Shown: one piece after another, positions 6,470 through 13,657 of the stretch
Layout of the letters: every line of letters begins with the position of its first letter
Numbering within the stretch: the first letter of the stretch is position 1
Virus record (IMG/VR): IMGVR_UViG_3300028394_001646
Location: 1-28,248 of that record
From: a virus
Direction: 5' to 3' (one strand)
DNA length: 28,248 nt
Notes under the pieces: model-generated
Databases searched by the model: none
The model's input: only the letters and a program-made list of their open reading frames with translations
What the model was told of the DNA's origin: nothing
Translations under genes and position numbers: made by a program

Positions 6470-7434
6470 CTTATATTTTAGTTGATACAGCAAACACATT
6501 CTTCCGTGCTAGGCACGTTATTAACGGCAGTGCTGATATCAAACTTGGTATGGCATTCCACATTACATTAAACAGTATTAAAAAAGCATGGCAAGACTTC
6601 AATGGCAGTCATGTTGTGTTCTGTCTTGAAGGGCGTAGCTGGCGCAAAGATTATTATGCGCCCTACAAACGCAATCGCAGTGATGCCCGTGCCGCACATA
6701 CAGAGAAACAAGCAGAAGAAGAAAAAGTATTTTGGGAAGCATTTGATACTTTTAAAGATTTTATTGCAGAAAAGACCAACTGTACTGTACTACAAAATCC
6801 GCAGTTAGAAGCAGATGACTTAATTGCCGGTTGGATACAGACACATCCCGATGCAGATCATGTGATAATTTCAACAGACAGCGACTTTGTACAATTGATT
6901 GCGCCAAATGTTAGACAATATAATGGTGTAATGGAAACAACTATAACACACGAAGGCATCTTAGATAAAAAGGGCAAACGTGTTATTGATAAGAAAACTA
7001 ATGCGGCTAAGGATGTCCCAAATCCTGAATGGCTGTTATTTGAAAAATGTATGCGTGGCGATCCCACTGACAATGTGTTTAGTGCTTATCCAAAGGTACG
7101 TAAAAACAAATTAGAAGAAGCATTTAACGATAGATCAAATCGCGGATTCGCGTGGAACAACATGATGTTGCAACGTTGGGTGGACCATAATGGCGAAGAA
7201 CATCGTGTGCTAGAAGATTACGAACGTAATCGTAAACTCATTGATCTGGCCGCGCAACCTCAAGATATTAGAAATGTAATTACGGAAACAATTAGTACTA
7301 ATGCTGTTCCTAAGACAATTGATCAAGTTGGTATTAGATTGCTTAAATTTTGTAACTTGTACGATTTAAAGAAAATTACGGATTCAATACAACAATATGC
7401 AGAACCATTCCAAGCAAAATATCAAAGAGCATGA
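6466..7434 (+). CDS. 5'-3' exonuclease / RNase H of the FEN (T4 Rnh, Pol I N-domain) family
   Basis: Encodes 322 aa. FEN-family nucleases remove RNA primers and 5' flaps during lagging-strand replication. Acidic metal-binding residues appear in order: D7 (LVDTAN), WRKDYYAPYKRNR (59-71), E115-x-D117-D118 (LEADDLIAG), D138 and D140 (STDSDF), and GDPTDN (198-203). The H3TH region after GDPTDN is degenerate: the usual Gly-x-Gly-x-Lys is replaced by SAYPKVRKNK, as in divergent phage members. In T4 this function is encoded by rnh. It overlaps the upstream gene by 4 nt and the next gene by 38 nt. Confidence 0.92.
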   Translation: MTYILVDTANTFFRARHVINGSADIKLGMAFHITLNSIKKAWQDFNGSHVVFCLEGRSWRKDYYAPYKRNRSDARAAHTEKQAEEEKVFWEAFDTFKDFIAEKTNCTVLQNPQLEADDLIAGWIQTHPDADHVIISTDSDFVQLIAPNVRQYNGVMETTITHEGILDKKGKRVIDKKTNAAKDVPNPEWLLFEKCMRGDPTDNVFSAYPKVRKNKLEEAFNDRSNRGFAWNNMMLQRWVDHNGEEHRVLEDYERNRKLIDLAAQPQDIRNVITETISTNAVPKTIDQVGIRLLKFCNLYDLKKITDSIQQYAEPFQAKYQRA

Positions 7435-7591
7435 CACGGACTTTACCAATTGGTTGAGAAAACTTTGGATTTCTAATTGTGATGAACGAGATAATTTTAG
7501 AGAACCAAAATTAAGTATGCATCAATACTGGCACCAATACAAGTGGTGGCTACGTAGAGAATATAAATTTCAAAGAGGAAAAGCAGAATGA
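7397..7591 (+). CDS. Small basic/aromatic protein, unknown function
   Basis: Encodes 64 aa. The conserved-looking part is residues 12-60: HDTDFTNWLRKLWISNCDER, FREPKLSMHQYW, YKWWLRREYKFQ. It is Trp/Arg-rich and helical. The only ATG of the frame is at 7397, 38 nt inside the exonuclease gene; no closer GTG or TTG precedes the conserved part, so the overlap seems genuine. Its stop overlaps the next start (ATGA). A nucleic-acid contact role is conceivable from composition only. Confidence 0.6.
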   Translation: MQNHSKQNIKEHDTDFTNWLRKLWISNCDERDNFREPKLSMHQYWHQYKWWLRREYKFQRGKAE

Positions 7592-8061
7592 CAGACTTAC
7601 ATGCAAAACCCATTGTAGATGGATTACTTTGGATTGTTGAGCAAGACGGAGAAAAAGTTGGTACCTTACATAAAAAAGAAAACAACAAGTATGTGTTGTG
7701 CGGTGCTAACGGAGAAATATATTTTACTAAAAAGTCTGATATAACAAAGAAGTTTGGTACTAATTTTTTCTTAAAAGGGTTTACAACCACTATATCACAA
7801 GTTGATGTAAATGAATGCCACGGGCATCCAACTAAGTGGCAACCATACAATTCAATGTATGACGTACGAAGAAAACTACCATTGTTTACAAAAAGTAATC
7901 AAAGTAAAAGTTTATTCTGTGCTGGACACTACATTATTAAATTCCCTAAAAATTGGGTTAGAAGCTTTTGCCCTAAATTGATCACCATTGAGCGTTACCC
8001 ATTTACTGGTCCTTTTAAAACAGAAGAAGAAGCAAAAGAGGCACTGGCCAATGCAAAGTAA
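7588..8061 (+). CDS. Conserved phage protein, unknown function
   Basis: Encodes 157 aa. The first 60 residues are strand-rich (VDGLLWIVEQDGEKVGTLHK, KYVLCGANGEIYFT), followed by a conserved block with HGHPTKWQPYNSMYDV and LPLFTKSNQSKSLFCAGHYI, ending with ERYPFTGPFKTEEEAKEAL. The mixture resembles proteins I recall from marine T4-like phages as hypothetical. No catalytic motif stands out. Overlaps the upstream gene by 4 nt and the downstream gene by 11 nt. Confidence 0.65.
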   Translation: MTDLHAKPIVDGLLWIVEQDGEKVGTLHKKENNKYVLCGANGEIYFTKKSDITKKFGTNFFLKGFTTTISQVDVNECHGHPTKWQPYNSMYDVRRKLPLFTKSNQSKSLFCAGHYIIKFPKNWVRSFCPKLITIERYPFTGPFKTEEEAKEALANAK

Positions 8062-8299
8062 CCCAATTAACACAATACCCTTGCAACAGTTTATACAGCA
8101 GGTAAAAATAGCTGATATGAGTCAGCAAAAAGAAATCAAGTTAGATATCAAAACTGCAAAGCAATTGGCATTTACCTTGGGCGAAGTTACCAGTAAATTA
8201 ACTCAAGATTACGATAATTTGATGCATATTCTTAAAAATACAGCTAACGACACTGTTACTGTAGAGCTAGACGGTGGCGGTTTCTCTAATCAAAAATAG
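8051..8299 (+). CDS. Small helical protein, unknown function
   Basis: Encodes 82 aa starting MQSNPINTIPLQQF. The body is helical (IKTAKQLAFTLGEVTSKLTQDYDNLMHILKN) with a short beta tail ending in a Gly-rich VELDGGGFSNQK. The ATG at 8051 overlaps the preceding stop by 11 nt. It closes the folE block before a short regulatory gap at 8300-8332. Confidence 0.6.
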   Translation: MQSNPINTIPLQQFIQQVKIADMSQQKEIKLDIKTAKQLAFTLGEVTSKLTQDYDNLMHILKNTANDTVTVELDGGGFSNQK

Positions 8300-8305
8300 A
8301 TAAAT

Positions 8306-8331
8306 ATATGCGTACATTTGAGGACGCATAT
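8306..8331 (+). promoter_or_regulatory. Hairpin presenting the Shine-Dalgarno sequence in its loop
   Basis: A perfect 8-bp inverted repeat, ATATGCGT (8306-8313) and ACGCATAT (8324-8331), encloses the 10-nt loop ACATTTGAGG. The loop ends with GAGG, the SD for the GTG at 8333, which starts two bases after the stem. Folding would set the SD-start distance and shape initiation. An 18-codon frame from the ATG at 8308 also runs through it. Confidence 0.6.
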
Positions 8332-8332
8332 C

Positions 8333-8617
8333 GTGAGCAGACCAAAACCAAAAGTTCTTCTTGAACACATAAACAAAAAAAATTATAAGTGCGAGCAAGT
8401 ATTAGCAGCCGAAGCAATTTGGGCTGTCTTTTATAAAGGTTCACCTTTTAATTTAAAGAGTTTTAGTAGTGTTACCAGCTATCCTGGGCCTAAATACAAA
8501 AAAGTGGCATTCAGCAATCCAGGACATGCAGTTAATCTAGCCAAAAAATTAAATTTAACTTTTGGTTGTAGTGACTTCCAAGTAACAGTATTAACATCTG
8601 GCCAAACATTAAAATGA
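8333..8617 (+). CDS. Conserved phage protein, unknown function (GTG start)
   Basis: Encodes 94 aa starting (V/M)SRPKPKVLLEHINKK. GTG at 8333 is preferred because GAGG lies 9 bases upstream in the hairpin loop; a TTG at 8318 would sit inside that hairpin with no SD. The sequence is basic and alpha/beta (EQVLAAEAIWAVFYKGSPF, YPGPKYKKVAFSNPGHAVNLAKKL). It resembles small proteins I recall in marine T4-like phages; role unknown. It overlaps the next ATG by 4 nt. Confidence 0.65.
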   Translation: MSRPKPKVLLEHINKKNYKCEQVLAAEAIWAVFYKGSPFNLKSFSSVTSYPGPKYKKVAFSNPGHAVNLAKKLNLTFGCSDFQVTVLTSGQTLK

Positions 8618-9012
8618 TATCTTCATTGGCGTTTACGCAGATTTTTTTGAAACAACAAGAAAAATCCTGTGATGAAGCCACAGTTAAGATGCATCACAGA
8701 CTTTGGTGGAAAAATACACGCACTAAAGATTCTGGAGGACTACGCCTTACTGAAGAAGGTTATGAACATTTGACAAATATTTTGGAATTGACCCAATATG
8801 AAGTACCGTTTACTCAAAGTGTTGAACTTAGTCCCCAAACGATAATATTTTTTGATCGATTTATTGATTGTCCTTACTATCTAACCAATCAAAGTTTAAC
8901 CGTTTTTTCGGAAAAAAAGGCTTTTGAATTGATGCTGTTTTCAGACGATATTCGAAAATACGGTCTTGTCAAAGCAATCAACGCTAGAAAAAAATCTGAA
9001 GATATTGGTTGA
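8614..9012 (+). CDS. Conserved phage protein, unknown function
   Basis: Encodes 132 aa with a mixed alpha/beta pattern. Visible features: MHHRLWWKNTRTKDSGGLRLTEEGYEHL near residue 26, which resembles a small winged-helix-like segment, then QTIIFFDRFIDCPYYL and a C-terminal KKAFELMLFSDDIRKYG helix. The ATG overlaps the previous stop by 4 nt. The nucleic-acid-binding impression is weak. The next gene lies beyond a 96-bp promoter region. Confidence 0.6.
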   Translation: MISSLAFTQIFLKQQEKSCDEATVKMHHRLWWKNTRTKDSGGLRLTEEGYEHLTNILELTQYEVPFTQSVELSPQTIIFFDRFIDCPYYLTNQSLTVFSEKKAFELMLFSDDIRKYGLVKAINARKKSEDIG

Positions 9013-9028
9013 TTTAACCAAAATACGC

Positions 9029-9057
9029 TTGACTTCCTAACGGACTGACGCTATAAT
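9029..9057 (+). promoter_or_regulatory. Strong sigma70 promoter upstream of the MoxR ATPase gene
   Basis: TTGACT (9029-9034), a 17-bp spacer, and a perfect TATAAT (9052-9057). The sequence after the -10 (ACATACATAG) nearly matches that after the 10234 promoter. The leader is about 45 nt and ends with TAGGAA 6 nt before the ATG at 9109. Confidence 0.87.
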
Positions 9058-9078
9058 ACATACATAGCGCAATTTTTT
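9049..9078 (+). promoter_or_regulatory. Inverted repeat plus T-tract overlapping the -10
   Basis: CGCTAT (9049-9054) pairs with ATAGCG (9064-9069) around a 9-nt loop, and a run of six T follows at 9073-9078. In transcripts coming from upstream this could act as a weak intrinsic terminator; in DNA it overlaps the -10 and start region and could be an operator. The stem is only 6 bp, so either role is tentative. Confidence 0.4.
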
Positions 9079-9108
9079 ACAACCCCGCAAACTAAGATAG
9101 GAACTTAA

Positions 9109-10200
9109 ATGAGCGAGATTATTTCCCGTACTGTAGGCCCCAAGCAAGCCAAACGTGCAATCCAAAAAGGTTTTTCTAAACGTCGTCCAATCTTCCTGTG
9201 GGGTCCTCCCGGGATTGGTAAATCAGATATCGTCAAGCAACTTGGCGAAGATCTCGATGCCCATGTAATTGATATCCGTTTAAGTTTGTGGGAACCCACT
9301 GACATTAAGGGTATTCCATATTTTGATAGTAACACTAGCAAAATGGTTTGGGCTCCTCCTAGCGAGTTGCCAGACGAAGCATTTGCGTCACAGCATAAAA
9401 AAATTATTTTGTTTATGGACGAAATGAATAGTGCGGCTCCAGCTGTACAGGCTGCGGCTTATCAGCTGATTTTGAATCGTCGTGTGGGCACTTACAAATT
9501 GCCAGACAATGTGTTAATGATTGCCGCTGGTAACCGTGAAGCTGACAAGGGTGTAACATTCCGCATGCCAGCTCCGTTGGCTAATCGTTTTATTCACTTG
9601 GAGATGCGTGTTGACTGGGATGACTATAGCTTTTGGGCTACTGAGAATCGTATCCATAAAGACGTAGTGGGCTTTTTGACTTTCTCTAAGAAAGACTTGT
9701 ATGATTTTGATCCAAAGTCTAGCTCACGTAGTTTTGCTACACCACGTAGTTGGACCTTTGTTAGCGAGTTGTTGGAAGATGACGACACTGATGCAGACAC
9801 ATTGACCGATTTGGTCTCAGGTGCAGTTGGTGAAGGACTTGCTATTAAATTTATGGCTCACCGTAAAGTCGCTAGCAAAATGCCAAATCCCACAGACATT
9901 TTGAATGGCTCTGTTAAGAAGATGGAGTCAAGAGAGATTTCAGCAATGTATTCTTTGGCAGTTAGTCTGTGCTACGAACTTAAAGACAGCGCAGACAAAA
10001 ATGCTAAAAATTGGAATAGTCAGGTTAATAACTTTTTCCAATTTATCATGGACAATTTTGAAACTGAATTGGTAATTATGAGTACTAAACTTGCATTGAC
10101 GCAATATCAATTGCCGTTGGATCCAGATGAGATTAGCTGTTTTGATGCGTTCCACGCTAAGTTTGGCAAATACATTTCTGCCGCAACTGAAAAGAAGTAA
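9109..10200 (+). CDS. MoxR-type AAA+ ATPase
   Basis: Encodes 363 aa. Walker A is GPPGIGKS (32-39), Walker B is LFMDEMN (101-107), sensor 1 is MIAAGN (137-142), and the arginine-finger region PAPLANRF is at 154-161, with the helix-2-insert type spacing of the MoxR/RavA group. Such ATPases work with VWA-domain partners to remodel protein or metal-cofactor complexes. The next gene encodes exactly such a partner. It is transcribed from its own promoter at 9029-9057. The target in a phage-infected cell is unknown. Confidence 0.93.
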   Translation: MSEIISRTVGPKQAKRAIQKGFSKRRPIFLWGPPGIGKSDIVKQLGEDLDAHVIDIRLSLWEPTDIKGIPYFDSNTSKMVWAPPSELPDEAFASQHKKIILFMDEMNSAAPAVQAAAYQLILNRRVGTYKLPDNVLMIAAGNREADKGVTFRMPAPLANRFIHLEMRVDWDDYSFWATENRIHKDVVGFLTFSKKDLYDFDPKSSSRSFATPRSWTFVSELLEDDDTDADTLTDLVSGAVGEGLAIKFMAHRKVASKMPNPTDILNGSVKKMESREISAMYSLAVSLCYELKDSADKNAKNWNSQVNNFFQFIMDNFETELVIMSTKLALTQYQLPLDPDEISCFDAFHAKFGKYISAATEKK

Positions 10201-10210
10201 AATCTAGCTA

Positions 10211-10239
10211 TTGACACCTCCTTCGGGAGGTGTTATAAT
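10211..10239 (+). promoter_or_regulatory. Consensus sigma70 promoter upstream of the VWA gene
   Basis: TTGACA (10211-10216), 17-bp spacer, TATAAT (10234-10239): both hexamers are perfect. The spacer itself is a hairpin (see 10214-10233). AGGAG at 10259-10263 is 7 nt before the ATG at 10271. Confidence 0.92.
10214..10233 (+). terminator. UUCG-tetraloop hairpin filling the promoter spacer
   Basis: ACACCTCC (10214-10221) and GGAGGTGT (10226-10233) pair perfectly over the loop TTCG, the very stable cUUCGg tetraloop common in phage T4 terminators. It lies 14 bp after the ATPase stop, so it could end or protect the 3' end of that mRNA. The following bases (TATAATATAT) are AT-rich but not a T-run, so full intrinsic termination is uncertain. 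Confidence 0.6.
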
Positions 10240-10270
10240 ATATACATAGTAACAGATTAGGAGCAGAAAA

Positions 10271-11449
10271 ATGCAACATTCATTAGACGAAGTCGTTGAT
10301 AAAATTATTGTAGCCCGTGTGGGACTATTGCTACGCCATCCATTTTTTGGTAACATGGCCACCCGTTTAAAAATTCAAGATGCCAGCGCATGGTGTAAGA
10401 CTGCCGCAACTGACGGTCGTCATTTGTTTTACAATCGTGAATTTTTTGGTGGTCTCACAACTAAACAAGTTGAGTTTGTTGTTGCACATGAAATTCTGCA
10501 CAATGTGTTTGACCACATGGGACGTAACGAAGGCAGAGATCGTCAAATTTTTAATATTGCCGCTGACTATTGCGTAAACGGACAATTGGTCCGTGATCAC
10601 ATTGGTGAACAGCCTCCAGAAATTAAAATCTTTCACGACCCACAGCACTACAATAAAAGTGCTGAACAAGTTTATGATGAGATTTTTGAAAAATATGATG
10701 AAGATGAATTGAAAGCATTAGGTCAATTACTTGACGATCACATTGACTGGGAAAAAGATGGTAACGGCCGCCCAGCATATTCAAAAGATGAATTAAAACA
10801 GATCCGCGATGAGATTCGCGAAGCTACTATGCAAGCGGCCAATGCCGCGGGTGCTGGCAATACTCCAGCAAACATAGCTCGTATGATTAAAGAGCTTACT
10901 GAGCCCAAAATGAATTGGCGTGAACTGTTACGTCAACAAATTCAAAGTACAATTAAAACTGATTATAGTTTTAGTCGTCCTAATCGTAAGGGATGGCATA
11001 CTGGTGCAATTTTACCTGGTATGAAGTTTGACGAAACAATTGATATTGCAGTAAGTTTAGACATGTCTGGTTCAATTACTGATGAGATGAGCATGGACTT
11101 TATTACTGAACTCAAAGGTATTATGGATGAATACAAAGACTACAATATTAAATTGTGGTGCTTTGATACCAAAGTGTACAATGAACAAGACTTTGATGGA
11201 TACAGTGGCGAAGATATACTAAGTTACGAAATAATGGGCGGTGGCGGTACCGACTTTATGTGTAATTGGGCATATATGAAAGAAAACGACATTGTTCCTA
11301 AAAAGTTTATCATGTTTACAGACGGATATCCTTGGGATTCATGGGGCGATGACAACTACTGTGATACATTGTTTATTATTCACGGTAATGATAAAATTGT
11401 TCCTCCATTTGGTTCCCATGCATATTACGAGTTTTCAGATAAAAAGTAA
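10271..11449 (+). CDS. VWA-like metallopeptidase-domain protein (DUF2201 type)
   Basis: Encodes 392 aa. The N-terminal half is metallopeptidase-like: VVAHEILHNVFDH (70-82) has the HExxH zinc motif at 73-77 and NIAADYCVN follows. A charged linker leads to a C-terminal VWA-like domain with the MIDAS motif DMSGS (264-268), GGGGTD (323-328) and FTDGYP (349-354). Proteins of this architecture sit beside MoxR ATPases in bacteria. The pairing with the upstream ATPase suggests a two-component chaperone or protease-like machine. All HExxH and MIDAS residues are intact, so it may be active. Own promoter at 10211. Confidence 0.92.
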   Translation: MQHSLDEVVDKIIVARVGLLLRHPFFGNMATRLKIQDASAWCKTAATDGRHLFYNREFFGGLTTKQVEFVVAHEILHNVFDHMGRNEGRDRQIFNIAADYCVNGQLVRDHIGEQPPEIKIFHDPQHYNKSAEQVYDEIFEKYDEDELKALGQLLDDHIDWEKDGNGRPAYSKDELKQIRDEIREATMQAANAAGAGNTPANIARMIKELTEPKMNWRELLRQQIQSTIKTDYSFSRPNRKGWHTGAILPGMKFDETIDIAVSLDMSGSITDEMSMDFITELKGIMDEYKDYNIKLWCFDTKVYNEQDFDGYSGEDILSYEIMGGGGTDFMCNWAYMKENDIVPKKFIMFTDGYPWDSWGDDNYCDTLFIIHGNDKIVPPFGSHAYYEFSDKK

Positions 11450-11452
11450 TAT

Positions 11453-11731
11453 ATGGCCATTAAAAATGGGAAGCCAAATCCCTTAAACTTTTTGGATCTA
11501 AGGCGAGTTGAATTTCCAGCTCGCCATTTCCATTTTACAACTCTAGAAAAATATAATCCAACGTTAATTAAAAAAATTGACGATTGGATATATACCAACT
11601 TAAACGGTAGATATTACGTTGGGCAAGGCATTGCTCTTGATCGTAATAACACTATTGTCTATGTTACAAAAATTGGGTTTGAACAAGAAAAAGAGATTAG
11701 TTTCTTTTTACTTTCTTATTCAAATCTGTAA
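11453..11731 (+). CDS. Small protein, unknown function
   Basis: Encodes 92 aa, starting 3 bases after the stop of the VWA gene, probably translated by coupling because no clear SD is visible. The sequence is basic at the N-terminus (MAIKNGKPNPLNF) with an alternating strand pattern later (GRYYVGQGIALDRNNTIVYVT) and ends in a hydrophobic FFLLSYSNL. No domain recognised. Confidence 0.6.
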   Translation: MAIKNGKPNPLNFLDLRRVEFPARHFHFTTLEKYNPTLIKKIDDWIYTNLNGRYYVGQGIALDRNNTIVYVTKIGFEQEKEISFFLLSYSNL

Positions 11732-11753
11732 CCTCTAAAACATTATACGACTA

Positions 11754-11772
11754 TATAATGATGTCATCATTA
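11754..11772 (+). promoter_or_regulatory. Candidate promoter -10 with overlapping palindrome
   Basis: TATAAT at 11754-11759 lies 24 bp before the ATG at 11784. No good -35 is present at the expected distance (ACCTCT). A perfect 8-bp inverted repeat around one central base, TAATGATG-T-CATCATTA (11756-11772), overlaps the -10 and runs to the SD (AAGGAGA, 11772-11778). This suggests a repressor/activator site or activator-dependent promoter. Confidence 0.5.
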
Positions 11773-11783
11773 AGGAGACAGTT

Positions 11784-12041
11784 ATGACTGAAGAAACTAA
11801 AGTAGAACAACCAAATGGCTCCGCGCCAGAAGTGGCTAGTACAGCCGCACAACCCCCAGCACCAGAAACTGCTGAAAACGATTTAAACATTAATGACCTA
11901 AATGCTATGAAGCAGATCATTGATCTTGCCAGTTCACGTGGCTCATTCAAAGCCGCTGAAATGGAAGCTGTAGGTAAAGTTTATAACAAACTATCAAACT
12001 TCTTGGCTCAAGTGGCCGCAAAAGGACAACAAAATGGCTGA
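11784..12041 (+). CDS. Small acidic protein, unknown function
   Basis: Encodes 85 aa. Residues 1-35 are Pro/Ala/Glu-rich and probably disordered (QPNGSAPEVASTAAQPPAPE); residues 36-80 are helical (DLNAMKQIIDLASSRGSFKAAEMEAVGKVYNKLSNFL). A strong SD (AAGGAGA) is present. The helical part is of a kind I recall in marine T4-like phages. It overlaps the next gene by 8 nt (ATGGCTGA). Confidence 0.65.
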   Translation: MTEETKVEQPNGSAPEVASTAAQPPAPETAENDLNINDLNAMKQIIDLASSRGSFKAAEMEAVGKVYNKLSNFLAQVAAKGQQNG

Positions 12042-12657
12042 TCTAAAACACGTAGGTAGAATTGTTTCTACTGGAAGAAAGTGTTTGGTCGCATATAGGA
12101 CATTGCCTGGTGAATCAGATCATTGTCTTGTTGTCCAAACAGAAAACTTGCCAGATGAACAACACAACGCACTAATTAACTTGGTCGAGTCTGGTTCTGG
12201 TCAAGAATCTGGTGAATTTGCAGAAGTGTTGGCAAGGGCCAATTTCCCTGATGGTAGTATTATGCTGGCCGCACTGCATACACAAGGCAAACTTACTAAA
12301 GTGCCAACAAGCCAAGTAGAGATGCTTCCAAATTTTAATGTTAAAATTAATCTAGCGGAACTCAATGTACTCATTGCTCAACAAAATAATGTTGCTGTTG
12401 ATGATTTAGCAATCAAATCATCCTCTGCTAAAGTTCAAGTTAAAGAAGTAGGTAGTGTAAGCAACATGCCTGCTGAAACTAATGATCTTGGTAAAACAAC
12501 ATCAGCCAGTGTTAACGAAACTTATGTTGAACCAACTAAATTTGATTCAGCAGAAGCAGAAGCAAAACATTATCGTAGCCAAGCAGACAAATTAGCCAAA
12601 CAAGCCGCAGACATGCGTCGTAAGGCAGAGGAATTAGTACCAACAAAGAAAAAATGA
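12034..12657 (+). CDS. Conserved phage protein with C-terminal coiled coil
   Basis: Encodes 207 aa. Residues 1-115 form a compact domain (GRIVSTGRKCLVAYRTLPGE, DHCLVVQTENLPDEQHNALINLV, FAEVLARANFPDGSIMLAAL, TKVPTSQVEMLP). A linker rich in S/T/N/V follows, then a Lys/Ala/Glu-rich helix at 170-207 (AEAKHYRSQADKLAKQ..., RRKAEELVPTKKK). It looks familiar from marine T4-like phages as a hypothetical protein, but I cannot name a role. Possibly a scaffold or adaptor by composition; this is a guess. Confidence 0.65.
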   Translation: MADLKHVGRIVSTGRKCLVAYRTLPGESDHCLVVQTENLPDEQHNALINLVESGSGQESGEFAEVLARANFPDGSIMLAALHTQGKLTKVPTSQVEMLPNFNVKINLAELNVLIAQQNNVAVDDLAIKSSSAKVQVKEVGSVSNMPAETNDLGKTTSASVNETYVEPTKFDSAEAEAKHYRSQADKLAKQAADMRRKAEELVPTKKK

Positions 12658-12971
12658 CATCTAAGAAGCTTTCTAAAGATGTTGTTGAACGTTGGCCCGA
12701 AGTTTTTGGCGAGGTTACTTTAAATGTAGTACCTTTAAAATATCTGCATTCAATACAGATAACGTTTAAAGACAATAAAATTTGGAACATTGACATTGCA
12801 TCAAAGTCAAAAGAGATGGACTGGGATTCTGTTGAAAAGAATATCCACGAGATCTTTACTACCTATCAAGAAGAAATTGATAATGTAGATTTTAAACTTG
12901 ACACTGAAAAGATAAAGACGGATATTGTTAAAGGTACTAGAAAATTTTTAAAAACAAAGAAGTTAAGATGA
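12654..12971 (+). CDS. Conserved phage protein, unknown function
   Basis: Encodes 105 aa. Recognisable block near residues 12-32: ERWPEVFGEVTLNVVPLKY, then strand HSIQITFKDNKIWNIDI, then an acidic helix (VEKNIHEIFTTYQEEIDNVDF) and a Lys-rich tail (KFLKTKKLR). The small alpha/beta domain is conserved in phages as far as I recall, without function. Overlaps both neighbours by 4 nt. Confidence 0.65.
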   Translation: MTSKKLSKDVVERWPEVFGEVTLNVVPLKYLHSIQITFKDNKIWNIDIASKSKEMDWDSVEKNIHEIFTTYQEEIDNVDFKLDTEKIKTDIVKGTRKFLKTKKLR

Positions 12972-13657
12972 AAGTAAAATTAGTATCATATAGCCAAGCA
13001 ACAGAAGAGTTTGTTAATAACGGAATTGATGACGCACAAGAGCTAATTGCATATTGTGCCCGTGTTAGCAATCCAGCAAATCAATTTAACACTGAAACAA
13101 GTGAAAAATTGATTGGCTATCTTATTAAACATCAACACTGGAGTCCTTTAGAGATGGTCAGTGCTTGTTTAGAAATTACAACAACTCGAGACATTGCTCG
13201 TCAGATATTACGTCACCGTAGTTTTAGCTTTCAAGAGTTTAGTCAACGTTATGCTGATCCCACAGCTGAACTTGATGAGGCATTTGTATTGCGTGAAGCA
13301 AGATTCCAAGACACAAAGAATAGGCAAAACAGCATAGCATTTGATCCAGAGAATGAAGAACAGAAGTTGTTAGCCATTGAATGGGAACGTGCTCAGAAAC
13401 GTGTATTGTTCAGTGTTAAACAAGAATACGCTTGGGCCATTAAAAATGGTATTGCTAAAGAACAAGCCCGAGCTGTATTACCAGAAGGTCTTACTGTGAG
13501 TCGATTGTATATGAACGGAACGCTACGCAGTTGGATTCACTTTATTGAACTACGTAGTGCAAATGGCACACAACTAGAACATCAGTTGGTTGCTCGCGAG
13601 TGCGGATCTGTTATTGCCGCCGTGTTTCCAATGCTGGCAAATCACATTAAACAGTAA
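12968..13657 (+). CDS. thyX: Flavin-dependent thymidylate synthase
   Basis: Encodes 229 aa. ThyX methylates dUMP to dTMP using FAD, NADPH and methylene-tetrahydrofolate, supporting phage DNA synthesis. The diagnostic motif RHRxxSxQExSxRY appears as RHRSFSFQEFSQRY (82-95). HQHWSPLEM (55-63) contacts the flavin, and LYMNGTLRSWIHFIELR near residue 180 matches the C-terminal substrate-binding helix. Unlike ThyA it leaves tetrahydrofolate reduced, so no dihydrofolate reductase is needed. It is the last plus-strand gene and its stop overlaps the convergent rSAM gene's stop region by 11 bp. Confidence 0.95.
   Translation: MKVKLVSYSQATEEFVNNGIDDAQELIAYCARVSNPANQFNTETSEKLIGYLIKHQHWSPLEMVSACLEITTTRDIARQILRHRSFSFQEFSQRYADPTAELDEAFVLREARFQDTKNRQNSIAFDPENEEQKLLAIEWERAQKRVLFSVKQEYAWAIKNGIAKEQARAVLPEGLTVSRLYMNGTLRSWIHFIELRSANGTQLEHQLVARECGSVIAAVFPMLANHIKQ

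Noticed and set aside
8299-8306. GATAAATA resembling the T4 late promoter TATAAATA upstream of the gene at 8333
   Set aside because: It has one mismatch in eight, the region is AT-rich so chance matches are expected, and no other convincing late-type site is seen before the genes of this window.
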